Source: CBDIBC01 sp965276635
GTDB taxonomy: Bacteria > Actinomycetota > Acidimicrobiia > Acidimicrobiales > Palsa-688
DNA: 64,000 nt
Reading direction: 5' to 3'
NCBI GenBank assembly: GCA_965276635.1
Contig: CBDIBC010000003.1
Coordinates: 310,001-374,000, forward strand
Below, in pieces: positions 1 to 9,600 of this stretch (the first letter of the stretch is position 1; each line of letters begins with the position of its first letter). The notes under the pieces were generated by a model. That model made no database searches. It saw only the letters and a list, made by a program, of their open reading frames with translations, and was not told the origin of the DNA. The translations under genes and the position numbers were made by a program.

Positions 1-865
1 GGCCCCGCACGGACACCATCGCCGCCGTGGCCCGGCCCCCGAGATGGGGGAGGAGCAGGCTGGTGAGCACCAGGCCGGTGCCGAAGGCGGTCTGGAACAA
101 TCCCAGCACGGCCGGCGAACGATGCAGGACCGTGCGGACGTAGAGCGGCTCCAGGACGAAGAACGCGCCCCATGACATGAACACGGCCACGGCCAGGAGC
201 AGGGTGCGGCGGACCGGGTCGATGCGCCGGCTGAGCGACAGCCCCGCCCGCACCTCCCGCCACACCGACGGCGACCCGGACGCGACCGGTGCATCGACGG
301 CCGGCCGAGCGCGCAGGTGCAGCGAGGCCACCGTGGCCACACCGACCAGGAAGCTGGCGCTGTCGATCAGGAACGCGGCCCGGATGCTCCAGGCCGTGAT
401 GGCGGCGGCCGCGACCAGCGGCCCGAAGACCATGGCCGACTGCTCGGCCGCACTGATCAGCGAGTTCGCCGCCAGCAGGTCCTCGTCGTCGACCAGCCGG
501 GCAGGGACGGCCATGGCCGCCGGCTTCCCGCTGGCGCGCACGGTGCCGCTGACCAGCGCCAGGGCCAACAGGACGGTGAACGTCGGCGCCCAGGCCAGCG
601 CCAGCGACGTGGCCATGCCGATCAGGTCGGACACGATGAGCACCCGCTTCGGCCCGAAGCGGTCGATCGGCACCCCGGCGAAGGGCGACGCCAGCGCGGC
701 GGGAAGGGCCCAGGCCAAGCCGATGAGGGCGATGTGACCGGCCCCGACGTGGAAGTGGACGCCGGCGTAGCCCCACAGGGCGATGAGGGTGGCCCACGTG
801 CCGAGGGCGTTGAGGGCGCTGCCGGCGAACAGGCGGGCGAACGGCCCCTGTCGCAGGAGTCGCAT
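1..865 (-). CDS. MFS transporter, 3' end cut by window edge
   Basis: Integral membrane exporter of the major facilitator superfamily; the substrate cannot be told. The frame is open from an ATG at 865 to the window edge (288 residues seen, C-terminus missing). It opens with an MFS-type first helix, has the motif-A loop between helices 2 and 3 (residues DRFGPKR) and about eight hydrophobic segments. The overall style (short N-terminus, LLRQGPFARLF opening) resembles MFS_3/EntS-like exporters. A TANNNT hexamer (872-877 on the minus strand) lies 6 nt before the ATG, suggesting a leaderless transcript. It is divergent from the HIT gene. Family assignment is firm; substrate is unknown. Confidence 0.85.
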   Translation of the reverse strand, partial: MRLLRQGPFARLFAGSALNALGTWATLIALWGYAGVHFHVGAGHIALIGLAWALPAALASPFAGVPIDRFGPKRVLIVSDLIGMATSLALAWAPTFTVLLALALVSGTVRASGKPAAMAVPARLVDDEDLLAANSLISAAEQSAMVFGPLVAAAAITAWSIRAAFLIDSASFLVGVATVASLHLRARPAVDAPVASGSPSVWREVRAGLSLSRRIDPVRRTLLLAVAVFMSWGAFFVLEPLYVRTVLHRSPAVLGLFQTAFGTGLVLTSLLLPHLGGRATAAMVSVRG

Positions 866-974
866 GCCGCCACGGTATCGACCGGCCTCGGTCGCGCCTC
901 TAGAATTTCGGCGGCGCCCGTCACTCCTGGCCCGGGTGCACCGGTTGTCGGCCGGGCGGCGGTCGCCGACGCGC

Positions 975-992
975 ATCGTTCGCGCCAACGAT
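975..992. repeat. Short REP-like palindrome (ends only)
   Basis: The sequence ATCGTTCGCGCCAACGAT has 6-bp perfect arms (ATCGTT/AACGAT) flanking CGCGCC. The same outer arms occur in the longer palindromes at 11649-11696 and 29257-29306, so this looks like a copy that lost its centre. It lies in the 160-bp gap between the divergent MFS and HIT genes, which holds no other feature I can see. Confidence 0.5.
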
Positions 993-1025
993 GTCGCAGG
1001 GGACCGACGGTGATTGACTGGTCGC

Positions 1026-1516
1026 ATGGCGGGCGCGCAACCGGAACGGGGACGCTGGCCGGCGGACTGGTCGGATCGCGTCGCCGGCGTCGATTGCCCG
1101 ATGTGCGCGACCGTCGGCCACGGCGACAACGACTACTGGCTCAGCGTGGCCGTCCGCCGCCGACCGCGGTGTGCCTGGAGCGACGCAGCCGGCTTCCTGG
1201 CTACTGCATCGTGGTGTGGCGTGGGGACCACGTGGCGGAGCCGGCCGACCTCGACGACGACGCCGCCGCCGGGTACTGGTGCGACGTGGTCGCCGCCGGG
1301 CGGGCCATCCAGGCCGCCTTCGCGCCGATGAAGCTCAACTACTTCACCCTGGGCAACACCATGCCCCACCTCCACACCCACGTCGTGCCGCGCTACGAGT
1401 GGGATGCCTCGCCCGGAGGGCCCATCGCCTGGCCGGACATCTTCGTCGACCAGCCCGTCGCCGATGTCGAGCTGCGAGCCCACGCCCGGCTCCTGCGCCC
1501 GCACCTCCCTGGCTGA
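1026..1516 (+). pseudogene. HIT-family nucleotide hydrolase/transferase with a frameshift
   Basis: Histidine-triad family (Ap4A hydrolase/HINT-like; hydrolyses or transfers nucleotidyl groups). The C-terminal part reads LNYFTLGNTMPHLHTHVVPR, with the HxHxH triad at the end of that block. The N-terminus is in another frame: from ATG 1026 it reads RVAGVDCPMCATVGHGDNDYW, typical of this subfamily. The two parts join only if one base has been lost near 1150-1180, in a run of CCG repeats. So the gene is either a recent pseudogene or carries a sequencing deletion. Stop TGA at 1514-1516. It sits just upstream of the glutamate decarboxylase gene on the same strand. Confidence 0.75.
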
Positions 1517-1560
1517 ACCCCGGCCCTCCTGGCGGCCTCAGCCCGGCACCGCCCGAGGGG

Positions 1561-1566
1561 TATGGT
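1561..1566 (+). promoter_or_regulatory. -10 hexamer of glutamate decarboxylase (leaderless)
   Basis: TATGGT lies 6 nt before the ATG at 1573. Transcription would start at or next to the start codon, and no Shine-Dalgarno sequence is seen. Same spacing as several other genes in this window. Confidence 0.4.
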
Positions 1567-1572
1567 CCGGCC

Positions 1573-2961
1573 ATGCCCCTGCACCGCCAGGACGATCATG
1601 ACTCGGACTCCGTGTCGTTGCAGCCGCTCTACGCCCGCCGAGCGGAAGCACGCACCATCCCCCGCTACCACCTGCCCGACGACGAGATGGACGCCGAGGC
1701 CGCCGACCGGCTCATCCGCGACGAGCTGCTCCTCGACGGCAGCTCCCGGTTGAACCTGGCCACCTTCGTGACCACGTGGATGGAGCCGACGGCCAGCCGG
1801 TTGATGGACGACTGCGCCGACAAGAACATGATCGACAAGGACGAGTACCCACAGACGGCGGAGCTGGAGAACCGTTGCGTCCACATGCTCGCCAACCTGT
1901 GGAACGCACCTCCCCGCCGGTCCGTGGGTTGCTCGACCACCGGGTCGAGTGAGGCGGCCATGCTCGCCGGCATGGCCCTCAAGTGGCGGTGGCGGGCTCG
2001 CCGCCAGGCGGCGGGGGCGGATGCCACCCGACCGAACCTGGTCATGGGCACGAACGTGCAGGTGTGCTGGGAGAAGTTCTGCCGCTACTGGGAGGTGGAG
2101 CCGCGCTACGTGCCGATGGAGGAGGGCAGCTACCACCTGACCGCAGCGGGCGCCGTCTCGCGCTGCGACGAGAACACCATCGGGGTGGTGGCCATCCTCG
2201 GCTCCACCCAGGACGGCAGCTACGAGCCGGTGCAGGAGATCGCCGCCGCCCTGGACCGGCTGGCCGCCGACGGCGGACCCGACATCAGTGTGCACGTGGA
2301 TGCCGCCTCGGGTGGCTTCATCGCCCCGTTCCTCGACCACGACCTGGTCTGGGACTTCCGCCTGGAGCGGGTGGCGTCGATCAACGCCTCCGGCCACAAG
2401 TACGGCCTCGTCTACCCCGGCGTCGGCTGGGTCATCTGGCGCGACCACCAGGCCCTGCCCCAGGACCTGGTGTTCCACGTCAACTACCTCGGCGGGAGCA
2501 TGCCCACCTTCGCCCTCAACTTCTCCCGGCCCGGGGCGGAGGTCGTCGCCCAGTACTACCAGCTCGTCCGTCTGGGCCGCGAGGGATACCGCCGGGTCCA
2601 GCAGGCCAGCCGGGACGTGGCCCGCCACCTGGCGGCCCAGGTCGGCCGGCTGGAGCCCTTCGAGCTCGTCAGCGACGGCAGCCAGCTCCCCGTCTTCGCC
2701 TGCAAGCTGCGCCCCGGAATCGACCGCTACAGCGTCTTCGACATCTCCGACGGGCTCCGCAAGCGGGGCTGGCAGGTGCCGGCCTACACGTTTCCGGCCA
2801 ACCTGCAGGACACCGCCGTGCTCCGGGTGGTCGTGCGCAACGGCTTTGGACGCGACCTGGCCGACCTGCTCCTGCGAGACCTCACCCGCGAGGTCAGCCA
2901 GCTGGAGAAGCTGCCGGCGCCGCTCCACCAGTGGCCGGACCGCGACGCATTCCACCACTGA
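1573..2961 (+). CDS. gad: Glutamate decarboxylase
   Basis: PLP-dependent enzyme converting glutamate to GABA with uptake of a proton, used in acid resistance or GABA metabolism; cytoplasmic. 462 aa, close to E. coli GadB (466). The PLP lysine lies in SINASGHKYG at residue 276, the same number as in GadB. Other conserved blocks are GCSTTGSSEAAML (phosphate-binding region) and VHVDAASGGFIAP with the PLP-ring aspartate. The start at 1573 is chosen because upstream in-frame sequence is low-complexity overlap with the HIT gene, and a -10 hexamer lies just before it. It converges on a DHA2 exporter; no glutamate/GABA antiporter is evident next to it. Confidence 0.95.
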   Translation: MPLHRQDDHDSDSVSLQPLYARRAEARTIPRYHLPDDEMDAEAADRLIRDELLLDGSSRLNLATFVTTWMEPTASRLMDDCADKNMIDKDEYPQTAELENRCVHMLANLWNAPPRRSVGCSTTGSSEAAMLAGMALKWRWRARRQAAGADATRPNLVMGTNVQVCWEKFCRYWEVEPRYVPMEEGSYHLTAAGAVSRCDENTIGVVAILGSTQDGSYEPVQEIAAALDRLAADGGPDISVHVDAASGGFIAPFLDHDLVWDFRLERVASINASGHKYGLVYPGVGWVIWRDHQALPQDLVFHVNYLGGSMPTFALNFSRPGAEVVAQYYQLVRLGREGYRRVQQASRDVARHLAAQVGRLEPFELVSDGSQLPVFACKLRPGIDRYSVFDISDGLRKRGWQVPAYTFPANLQDTAVLRVVVRNGFGRDLADLLLRDLTREVSQLEKLPAPLHQWPDRDAFHH

Positions 2962-2971
2962 CCAACCGGTG

Positions 2972-3004
2972 ACCGAACCACTGACCGAACCACTGACCGA
3001 AACC
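2972..3004. repeat. 12-bp tandem repeat between convergent genes
   Basis: ACCGAACCACTG is present twice exactly (2972-2983, 2984-2995) plus a partial third unit, filling the 47-bp gap between the stops of gad and the MFS gene. Probably replication slippage. Confidence 0.7.
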
Positions 3005-3008
3005 GGCG

Positions 3009-4583
3009 TCAGGTTTCGGCCCCCTCGAGCAGCCCGCCGGTCGTGGCTGGCGGTCTGCGGATGGTGGCCACGGCCACGAAGGTGGAGGCCATCAGCAGCG
3101 ACGCGGCCAGCAGCAAGCTGATGTCGAGGCCCGTCCGGAAGGCGGCGTAGGCAGGCTTCTCCACCTCGGCGATCAGGGCCTGCAAGGCGGGACTGTTGGC
3201 CCCGGTGCTGGGATTCGCGCCGGTCGTGACACCGTTGACGACCAGGGCCCGGATGGGGCCGGGGATGTGCAGAGCGGTGAGCCGCCGGACCAGGTCCACG
3301 GTGAGCTGGCTGTTGACGATGGCGCCGAGCACCGACACGCCGGCCACCGCGCCCAGCTCGCGGCTGGTGTTGGTGGCCGATGCGGCCATCCCCGAGCGAC
3401 GGGCGGGCACCAGGCTCAACACCACGGAGGTGACCGGTACGAAGGCGATCCCGAGGCCGGCGCCGGTGATGGCCAGCGTCCAGCCGATGTCGCCCATCCC
3501 GGGCGTCGCGGTCAGCCGGAGGTCGGTCAGGAGGATGCCGATACCACCGACGGCGCAGCCCACGGCCATCGGGATGCGCGACCCCGACCGGGCCACCCAT
3601 CGCCCGGTAAGAGCGGAGGCCAGGATCATGGTGATGGCGAGGGGCGCAAAGATGGCGGCCACCCGGTAGCCGCCCACCCCGCCCACCTCGACCACGTAGA
3701 GGGGGACCATGAAGAACACGGCAAAGGTGGAGAAGTAGGCGATGAAGGCCACGAGGTTCGCCCCGCTGAAGGCCGGCAACCGGAAGTACCGCACGTCGAG
3801 GACCGGGTTCGCCGCCCGGCGCTCCACGGCCGCGAAGGCCACGGCCGTAACCACCGCGACCAGGTAGAGGCCCATCACGTACCAGGCGCCGTAGCCGGCG
3901 GACTCGCCGAGGATGGTGGCGACGGTGGCGGCGACCAGGCACGCCGGCCCGAGGACGAAGCCGGCGCCGTCGATGCGGCGGCCGACGGGGTCGGAGATCT
4001 CCGGCAGCACCGCGTAGAGGCCGACGAGGGCGGCGACGCCGACCACCACGTTGAACCAGAACACGGCGCGCCACGACCAGATCCCGATGAGCACGCCACC
4101 GACCACCGGCCCCATGGCCAGGGCGAGGCCGGACACGGCCGCCCAGACGCCGATCGCCTGCGCTCGCGACGCCCGGTCGGGGAACAGCTGGCGGATCATC
4201 GACAGCGTCCCCGGCTCCGACGCCGCTGCGCCGACGCCCATGCCCACGCGAGCGGCGATGAGCACCCCGGGCGTGGGGGCGAGCGCGCCCAGCACCGAGG
4301 CGGCGGCGAAGATGCCGATGCCGACAGCCATGATCCGTCGCCGCCCGAAGCGGTCGGACAGGTTCCCGAACACGAGCATGAGGCTGGCGAAGGTCAGGGC
4401 ATAGCCGCCGACGACCCACTGCAGGGCCGACACGCCGGCATGCAGGTCGCGCTGCACGTCGGCGAGGACGACGCTCACGACGGTGTTGTCCAAGAAGCTG
4501 AGGAACAGGATGAGCGAGAGGACGGCCATGGCCAGCCGCGGCCGCCCGAACGGGTCGGCGGCGATGCGGCCCTGGGACGTCAC
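3009..4583 (-). CDS. MFS drug exporter, DHA2 (14-TM) family
   Basis: Proton-driven efflux pump of the inner membrane, EmrB/QacA-like. 524 aa with about 14 hydrophobic segments. It has the DHA2 opening (FLSFLDNTVVSVVLADVQRD), motif A (GNLSDRFGRRRIM) and the motif-C-like GLALAMGPVVGGVL in helix 5. Likely substrates are lipophilic or cationic drugs, but the sequence does not show which. It follows the acyltransferase-SGNH gene by 31 bp on the same strand, so the two may be cotranscribed. No regulator gene adjoins it. Confidence 0.9.
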   Translation of the reverse strand: MTSQGRIAADPFGRPRLAMAVLSLILFLSFLDNTVVSVVLADVQRDLHAGVSALQWVVGGYALTFASLMLVFGNLSDRFGRRRIMAVGIGIFAAASVLGALAPTPGVLIAARVGMGVGAAASEPGTLSMIRQLFPDRASRAQAIGVWAAVSGLALAMGPVVGGVLIGIWSWRAVFWFNVVVGVAALVGLYAVLPEISDPVGRRIDGAGFVLGPACLVAATVATILGESAGYGAWYVMGLYLVAVVTAVAFAAVERRAANPVLDVRYFRLPAFSGANLVAFIAYFSTFAVFFMVPLYVVEVGGVGGYRVAAIFAPLAITMILASALTGRWVARSGSRIPMAVGCAVGGIGILLTDLRLTATPGMGDIGWTLAITGAGLGIAFVPVTSVVLSLVPARRSGMAASATNTSRELGAVAGVSVLGAIVNSQLTVDLVRRLTALHIPGPIRALVVNGVTTGANPSTGANSPALQALIAEVEKPAYAAFRTGLDISLLLAASLLMASTFVAVATIRRPPATTGGLLEGAET

Positions 4584-4614
4584 GCGTGCAGGCTATCGGT
4601 GGAACAGCCGCCGA

Positions 4615-6618
4615 TCAGGCTCCCAAGGGGCGTCGAGGGGAGGCGGAGACCAGCGGCGGGAGCAGCACCGGCCGCAGCCATTCGCCGCCGGCCACGGAGA
4701 TGTGCTCGTCGTCGCTCGAGCGGACGCGCACCCCGTCGACGACCGACGTGTAGCGACCTGCCGGGCCGAGCAGCCGGTTCAGGTCGATCACCGACGCGGT
4801 CCCGTGCCGGGCGGCGACGGCCCGGCGGACGTCGGCGTTGTAGGCGTCGGCGCGGCCCGGTTGGTTCATGTCCCACGGTGACCCGTTCGGGGCGTCGGTC
4901 AGCTGCTGGATGTAGGGAAGGGTGAGCAGCACCACATGGGCACCGCCGGCGCCGAGCACGTCGATCGCCGCTTCCAGCTGGTCGACCAGGTGGTCGTCCC
5001 AGGCCGCTTCGCCGACGTGGATCCAGCGCCCGTCCACCAGCCGGTCGAGCTCCTCCCAGCGTCCGAGCAGCACGAGGACGACGGCGGGGTGCTGGGTCCG
5101 CACCAGGCCGGCCCACGTCCGGCGCCAGTCCGGGCAGCCCTGCGCGGTGGGCGTCACCTGCCCCATGATGCGCACCGTCTGATCGGCGTCGAGATCGCAG
5201 CCGAGGGTCGCCCGGTTCGCCAGGGCCACACCCCAACGGGTGGCGTCGCGACCCAGCCCCTCGCCGAGCGTGACGGCGAGGGAGTCGCCGACGAGGAGAG
5301 CCGGCGTGGGCGGCCCCGGCGGTCGTGCCGCCGGCACGTTCAGCCCGCCGGGGGCGGCAGCGGTGGCCGCCACCGGGCTCAGGCTGGCCAGCACCACGGC
5401 GGCCACGCCTGCGGCGCAGACCAGTCCGGCGGCGACCGCCTGGCGGACCGGCCGGATCCGGTGCCCGACCCGGAGCACACGCCGGCGGGCCGGCACCTCG
5501 ATCAGGCGGTAGGAGACGATCGCCACCGCGAGTGTGGCGGCCAGGCGCACGGCCAGGAGCGCGGCGCCGCTCGCCCCGACCCGCCGGCTGTCGAGCCACA
5601 GGAACAGCGGCCAGTGGTACAGGTAGAGGCCGTAGGAGATGCGCCCCACGGCCCGCAACGGCCGAACGGCGAGGGCCCGTCCCAGACCGGCGTGGGGCTG
5701 CCACACCAGGCTGGCGAGCACGGCCGCGGTGGCCAGGGCGACGAGGAAGAACCCGCCCCGGTAGGCGACGCTCCCGTCGCCCGACATCAGGCGCACCGCG
5801 GCGATGAGGATGGCGGCGCCCACCCAGCCGGCGGCGCCGACCGCCCGCCGGGCCGACGGTGCGATCAGCCGGGGTCGGTCGAACGCCCGCGCCGCCAGCG
5901 CCGCCCCCACCAGCAACGCCTGCGCCCGGGTGTCGGTGCCGTCGTAGAGGCGCGTGGTGCCCATGCCGGTCAGGGCCAGCGCCGCCATGAGCCCAGCCGA
6001 GGCCAGGGCACCGACGCCCGCCACCGCGCCGATCGCCCGGTGCCCCCACCGGTGCAGGATCGCCCACACCACGACGGGCCAGACCAGGTAGAACTGCTCC
6101 TCAACGGCCAACGACCACGTGTGCAGCAGCGGCGACGGCGCGCCGTAGCGGGCGAAGTAGCCCTGGCCCGAGAAGACGAAATGCCAGTTGGCCACGTACA
6201 GCAGCGTGGCGATGGCGTCGCCGCGGACCCGACCGAGGGAATCGACGTCGCCGCCCCAACGGGCCAGGACGAGGACGCCGGCCACCAGCACGAACAGGGC
6301 CGGCAGCAGGCGCCGCGCCCGGCGCGCCCAGAAGGCACCGAGATCGATGGCACCGTGCCGCCGCTGCTCGTCGAGCAGGAGCCGGGTGATCAGGAACCCG
6401 GAGAGGACGAAGAACACGTCCACGCCGAACAGCCCGCCGCCGACATCGGCCATGCCGGCGTGGTAGGCGAGCACGGCCGCCACCGCCAGCCCGCGCAGGC
6501 CGTCGAGGGCATCCAGGCGGCCGGCGACCGGCACCTCACCGCTGCCCCCTCCCTCCGACATCGCTCTCCCCGACCCGGTTCCCCCGGACACGGTACGCCC
6601 GGACATGGCGGCCGCCAT
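4615..6618 (-). CDS. Acyltransferase-3 / SGNH-hydrolase fusion (OafA/YrhL type)
   Basis: Membrane O-acyltransferase that moves acyl (often acetyl) groups from the cytoplasm to extracellular polysaccharide or glycolipid. 667 aa. The N-terminal acyltransferase-3 domain has about ten TM helices, with LDGLRGLAVAAVLAYHAG (catalytic H), the FFVLSGFLIT block and the arginine-rich FWARRARRLLPAL. The C-terminal SGNH domain begins at ALLVGDSLAVT (GDS serine) and ends near DDEHIS, carrying the DxxH pair. The first 19 residues are low complexity; an internal ATG at 6561 is an equally likely start. It is divergent from aftD, consistent with decorating an arabinan-like glycan. Confidence 0.9.
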   Translation of the reverse strand: MAAAMSGRTVSGGTGSGRAMSEGGGSGEVPVAGRLDALDGLRGLAVAAVLAYHAGMADVGGGLFGVDVFFVLSGFLITRLLLDEQRRHGAIDLGAFWARRARRLLPALFVLVAGVLVLARWGGDVDSLGRVRGDAIATLLYVANWHFVFSGQGYFARYGAPSPLLHTWSLAVEEQFYLVWPVVVWAILHRWGHRAIGAVAGVGALASAGLMAALALTGMGTTRLYDGTDTRAQALLVGAALAARAFDRPRLIAPSARRAVGAAGWVGAAILIAAVRLMSGDGSVAYRGGFFLVALATAAVLASLVWQPHAGLGRALAVRPLRAVGRISYGLYLYHWPLFLWLDSRRVGASGAALLAVRLAATLAVAIVSYRLIEVPARRRVLRVGHRIRPVRQAVAAGLVCAAGVAAVVLASLSPVAATAAAPGGLNVPAARPPGPPTPALLVGDSLAVTLGEGLGRDATRWGVALANRATLGCDLDADQTVRIMGQVTPTAQGCPDWRRTWAGLVRTQHPAVVLVLLGRWEELDRLVDGRWIHVGEAAWDDHLVDQLEAAIDVLGAGGAHVVLLTLPYIQQLTDAPNGSPWDMNQPGRADAYNADVRRAVAARHGTASVIDLNRLLGPAGRYTSVVDGVRVRSSDDEHISVAGGEWLRPVLLPPLVSASPRRPLGA

Positions 6619-6690
6619 GGTGGCACAGGGCAGGCATGTCGGCCAGCGCAGCCGGGGCGGCGACAGTGATCCATCTAAGCTCTGCGCCCC

Positions 6691-9600
6691 GTGCCCACCC
6701 GAGCCGACCGCGCGCCGCTCAGCTGGCTGGCGCTGGCGTTGGTGGCCTTCGTTCCTCTGCTGGCCACCCGGCCCGGGCTGATCGCGGCCGACACCAAGTT
6801 CGCCCTGTACCTGGACCCCGGCCGGCTCCTGGCCAGCGCGGCGTCGATGTGGAACCCCGACGTCGGCCTAGGCACCGTCACCCACCAGAACATCGGCTAC
6901 CTGTTCCCGATGGGCCCGTGGTTCTGGGCGGTACACGCTCTCGGCGTGCCGACCTGGGTGGGCCAGCGCCTGTGGATGGGCACACTGCTCCTCGCCGCCG
7001 GTGCCGGGGTGCGCTTCTGCGCCCGGCAGCTGGGCCTGAGCGAGTCGGGCGCCCTGGTGGCCGGGCTCGGCTACATGCTCAGCCCGTACATCGTCGACTA
7101 CCTGGCCAGGACCTCGGCCATCCTGCTGCCGTGGGCGGCGCTGGGCTGGCTGGTCGGCCTCACCGTCCTGGCCGCCCGGCGAGGCGGGTGGCGCCACCCG
7201 GCGCTCATCGCCCTGGTGGTGTTCACCGTCGGCGGCATCAACGCCACCTCGATCATCCTGGCCGCGGTGGCGCCCGCGCTCTGGCTGGTGTGGGCCGGCG
7301 TCACCGGTGAGGTGCCATGGCGGCGCGTGGGCGGGGTGGCGCTCCGGGTCAGTGGCCTGTCGATCCTCGTCTCGCTGTGGTGGATCGCCGGCCTGTACGT
7401 GGAGGCGGCCTACGGGCTGAACATCCTCCGCGTGACCGAGACCGTTCCCACCGTCGCCCGGACGTCATCGGCCGCCGAAGTCCTCCGCGGGTTGGGCTAC
7501 TGGTACTTCTACGGGCAGGACAAAGTGCAGCCGTGGACCGAGGCGTCGGTGCCCTATACGCAGTCGCTATGGCTGATCGCCGTGACCTTCGTGGTCCCGG
7601 TCGTGTCCATCCTCCTCGGCGGGCTGGTGCGATGGCGGTACCGCGCCTACGCGGCGGCGCTGGTGCTGGTCGGCGTCGTCATCGCCGTCGGCGTCTACCC
7701 CTACGGCAGCCCGTCGGTCCTGGGCGCGGCCTTGAAGGCCGGTTCGGGTTCGTCGCTGGGCCTGGCCCTGCGCTCCGCCGACCGGGCCGTGCCGGGCGTG
7801 GTGCTCGGGCTCATGCTGCTGCTCGGCGCCGGTGTGACGGCCCTCCGGGTGCGGTGGCGTCGGTTGGGGCTCCTGGTCGCGACCGTAGGGGTGGTGATGG
7901 TCGGTGCTGCCCTGCCGCCCCTGTGGCAGGGCACGCTGGTCGCGTCCAACCTGGCGTCGCCGTCGCCGGTCCCGTCCTACTGGCAGCACGCGGCGTCGTA
8001 CCTCGACGCCGGGGGCACCACCACGCGCGTCCTGGGCCTGCCCGGTGAGGACTTCGCCGCCTACCGCTGGGGTGTCACCCAGGACCAGATCGCCCCGTCT
8101 CTCCTCGACCGCCCCTACGTCGACCGACAGGTCGTGCCCCAGGGCGAGCCGGGCAGCGTCGACCTGCTCGAGGCCCTCGACGAGCAGGTCCAGGAGCAGA
8201 CCCTCGATCCGGCGGCCATCGCGCCCATCGCCCGGCTGATGAGCGTCGGCCAGATCCTGGTGCAGGCCGACCTGCAGTACGAGCGCTACGCCCAGCCCCA
8301 GCCCCAGACCGTCGCCGAGCTGCTGGCCCCCACCCCACCGGGGCTCGGGCCGCCCGTGGGCTTCGGCCCACCGGCCCCTACCCCCGTCATCAAGTACCCG
8401 CTGGTCAACGCGGACAGCCTGGCGGTGCCGACGGGGGCGGTGTTGCCGCAGCCCCTGACCGCCTACAGCGTGGCCGGCGCCCGGCCCATCGTGCGCACCG
8501 AGCCGACGGCGGAGCCGCTCCTCGTCGCCGGCAGCGGCACCGGTCTGGTCGAGGCGGCGTCGACCGGGTTGCTGGACGGGAACCCGACCGTGCTCTACAG
8601 CGCGTCGTCCGACGCCGCCGCCTTCTCCCGGGCCATGGCCGACGGCGCCGACCTGGTGCTCACCGACACCAACACCAAGTCCGGCGAGCGGTGGGGAGGT
8701 CTGTCGGACAACCAGGGCCTGGTGGAGCAGGCCGATGTGAGCCCGCTCGGGTCCGACCCGTCGGACTACCCCCTCCCGTTGTTCCCCGGCGCGTCGAGCG
8801 CCAGCCAGACCGTTGCGGTGGTCAGTGGCGTCTCGTCGGTGCGGGCCACCGGCTACGGCAACCCCATCAGCTACACACCTGAGGACCAGCCGATCAACGC
8901 CTTCGACCACGACCCCAACACCGCGTGGGTGGTCGGTGCGTTCAGCCCCGTCGACGGCCAGCGCATCCAGGTCGACCTCGACCGACCGGTCACCACCGAC
9001 CACCTGACGCTCCGCCAGCCTGCCGACCCCACGGCGAACCGGTCCATCACCCGGGTCGCCCTGCGCTTCGACGGCGGTCATCCCGTCACCGTCGATCTGG
9101 GGGCCGGCTCCCGTCGAGGAGCCGGCCAGGAGGTGCGCTTCCCGACCCGCACCTTTGCCCACCTGACTGTCACCATCACCGGGAACAGCCGGGACGGATC
9201 CAAGCGCTTCGACGGGCTCTCTCCGGTCGGCTTCTCCGAGATCGGGATCCCCGGCGTGGCCGCCGCCCGCCAATCGCTGCGCCTGCCCACCGGCCTGCTC
9301 TCGCGGGCCGGCGCCGCCTCCGCAGCCCACCGCCTCGTTGTGGTCCTGGCCCGGCAGCGGGCCGCCAAGATCCCCCGCTCCGACCCCGAGCCCGACATGT
9401 CGCGAACCTTCACGCTCCCCACGGCCCGAACCTTCTCCGTCGCCGGCACCGCCCGCATCGCCCCCGGCGACTCCGACTACCTCATCAACCAGCTGGTCGG
9501 GCTCACCCCGCCCGTCGGCCAGCCCCTCCCGACGGCCGCGCCGGGCGCCCCCGGCCCCGCCCGGCTGGTGGCGGCCAACAGCAGCACCCGGCTCTCCGGC

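Noticed and set aside
317..1516. A 399-residue open frame covering the HIT C-terminus
   Set aside because: The first ~270 codons are antisense to the MFS gene and have shadow-type Arg/Gly/Pro composition; only the HIT part is real.
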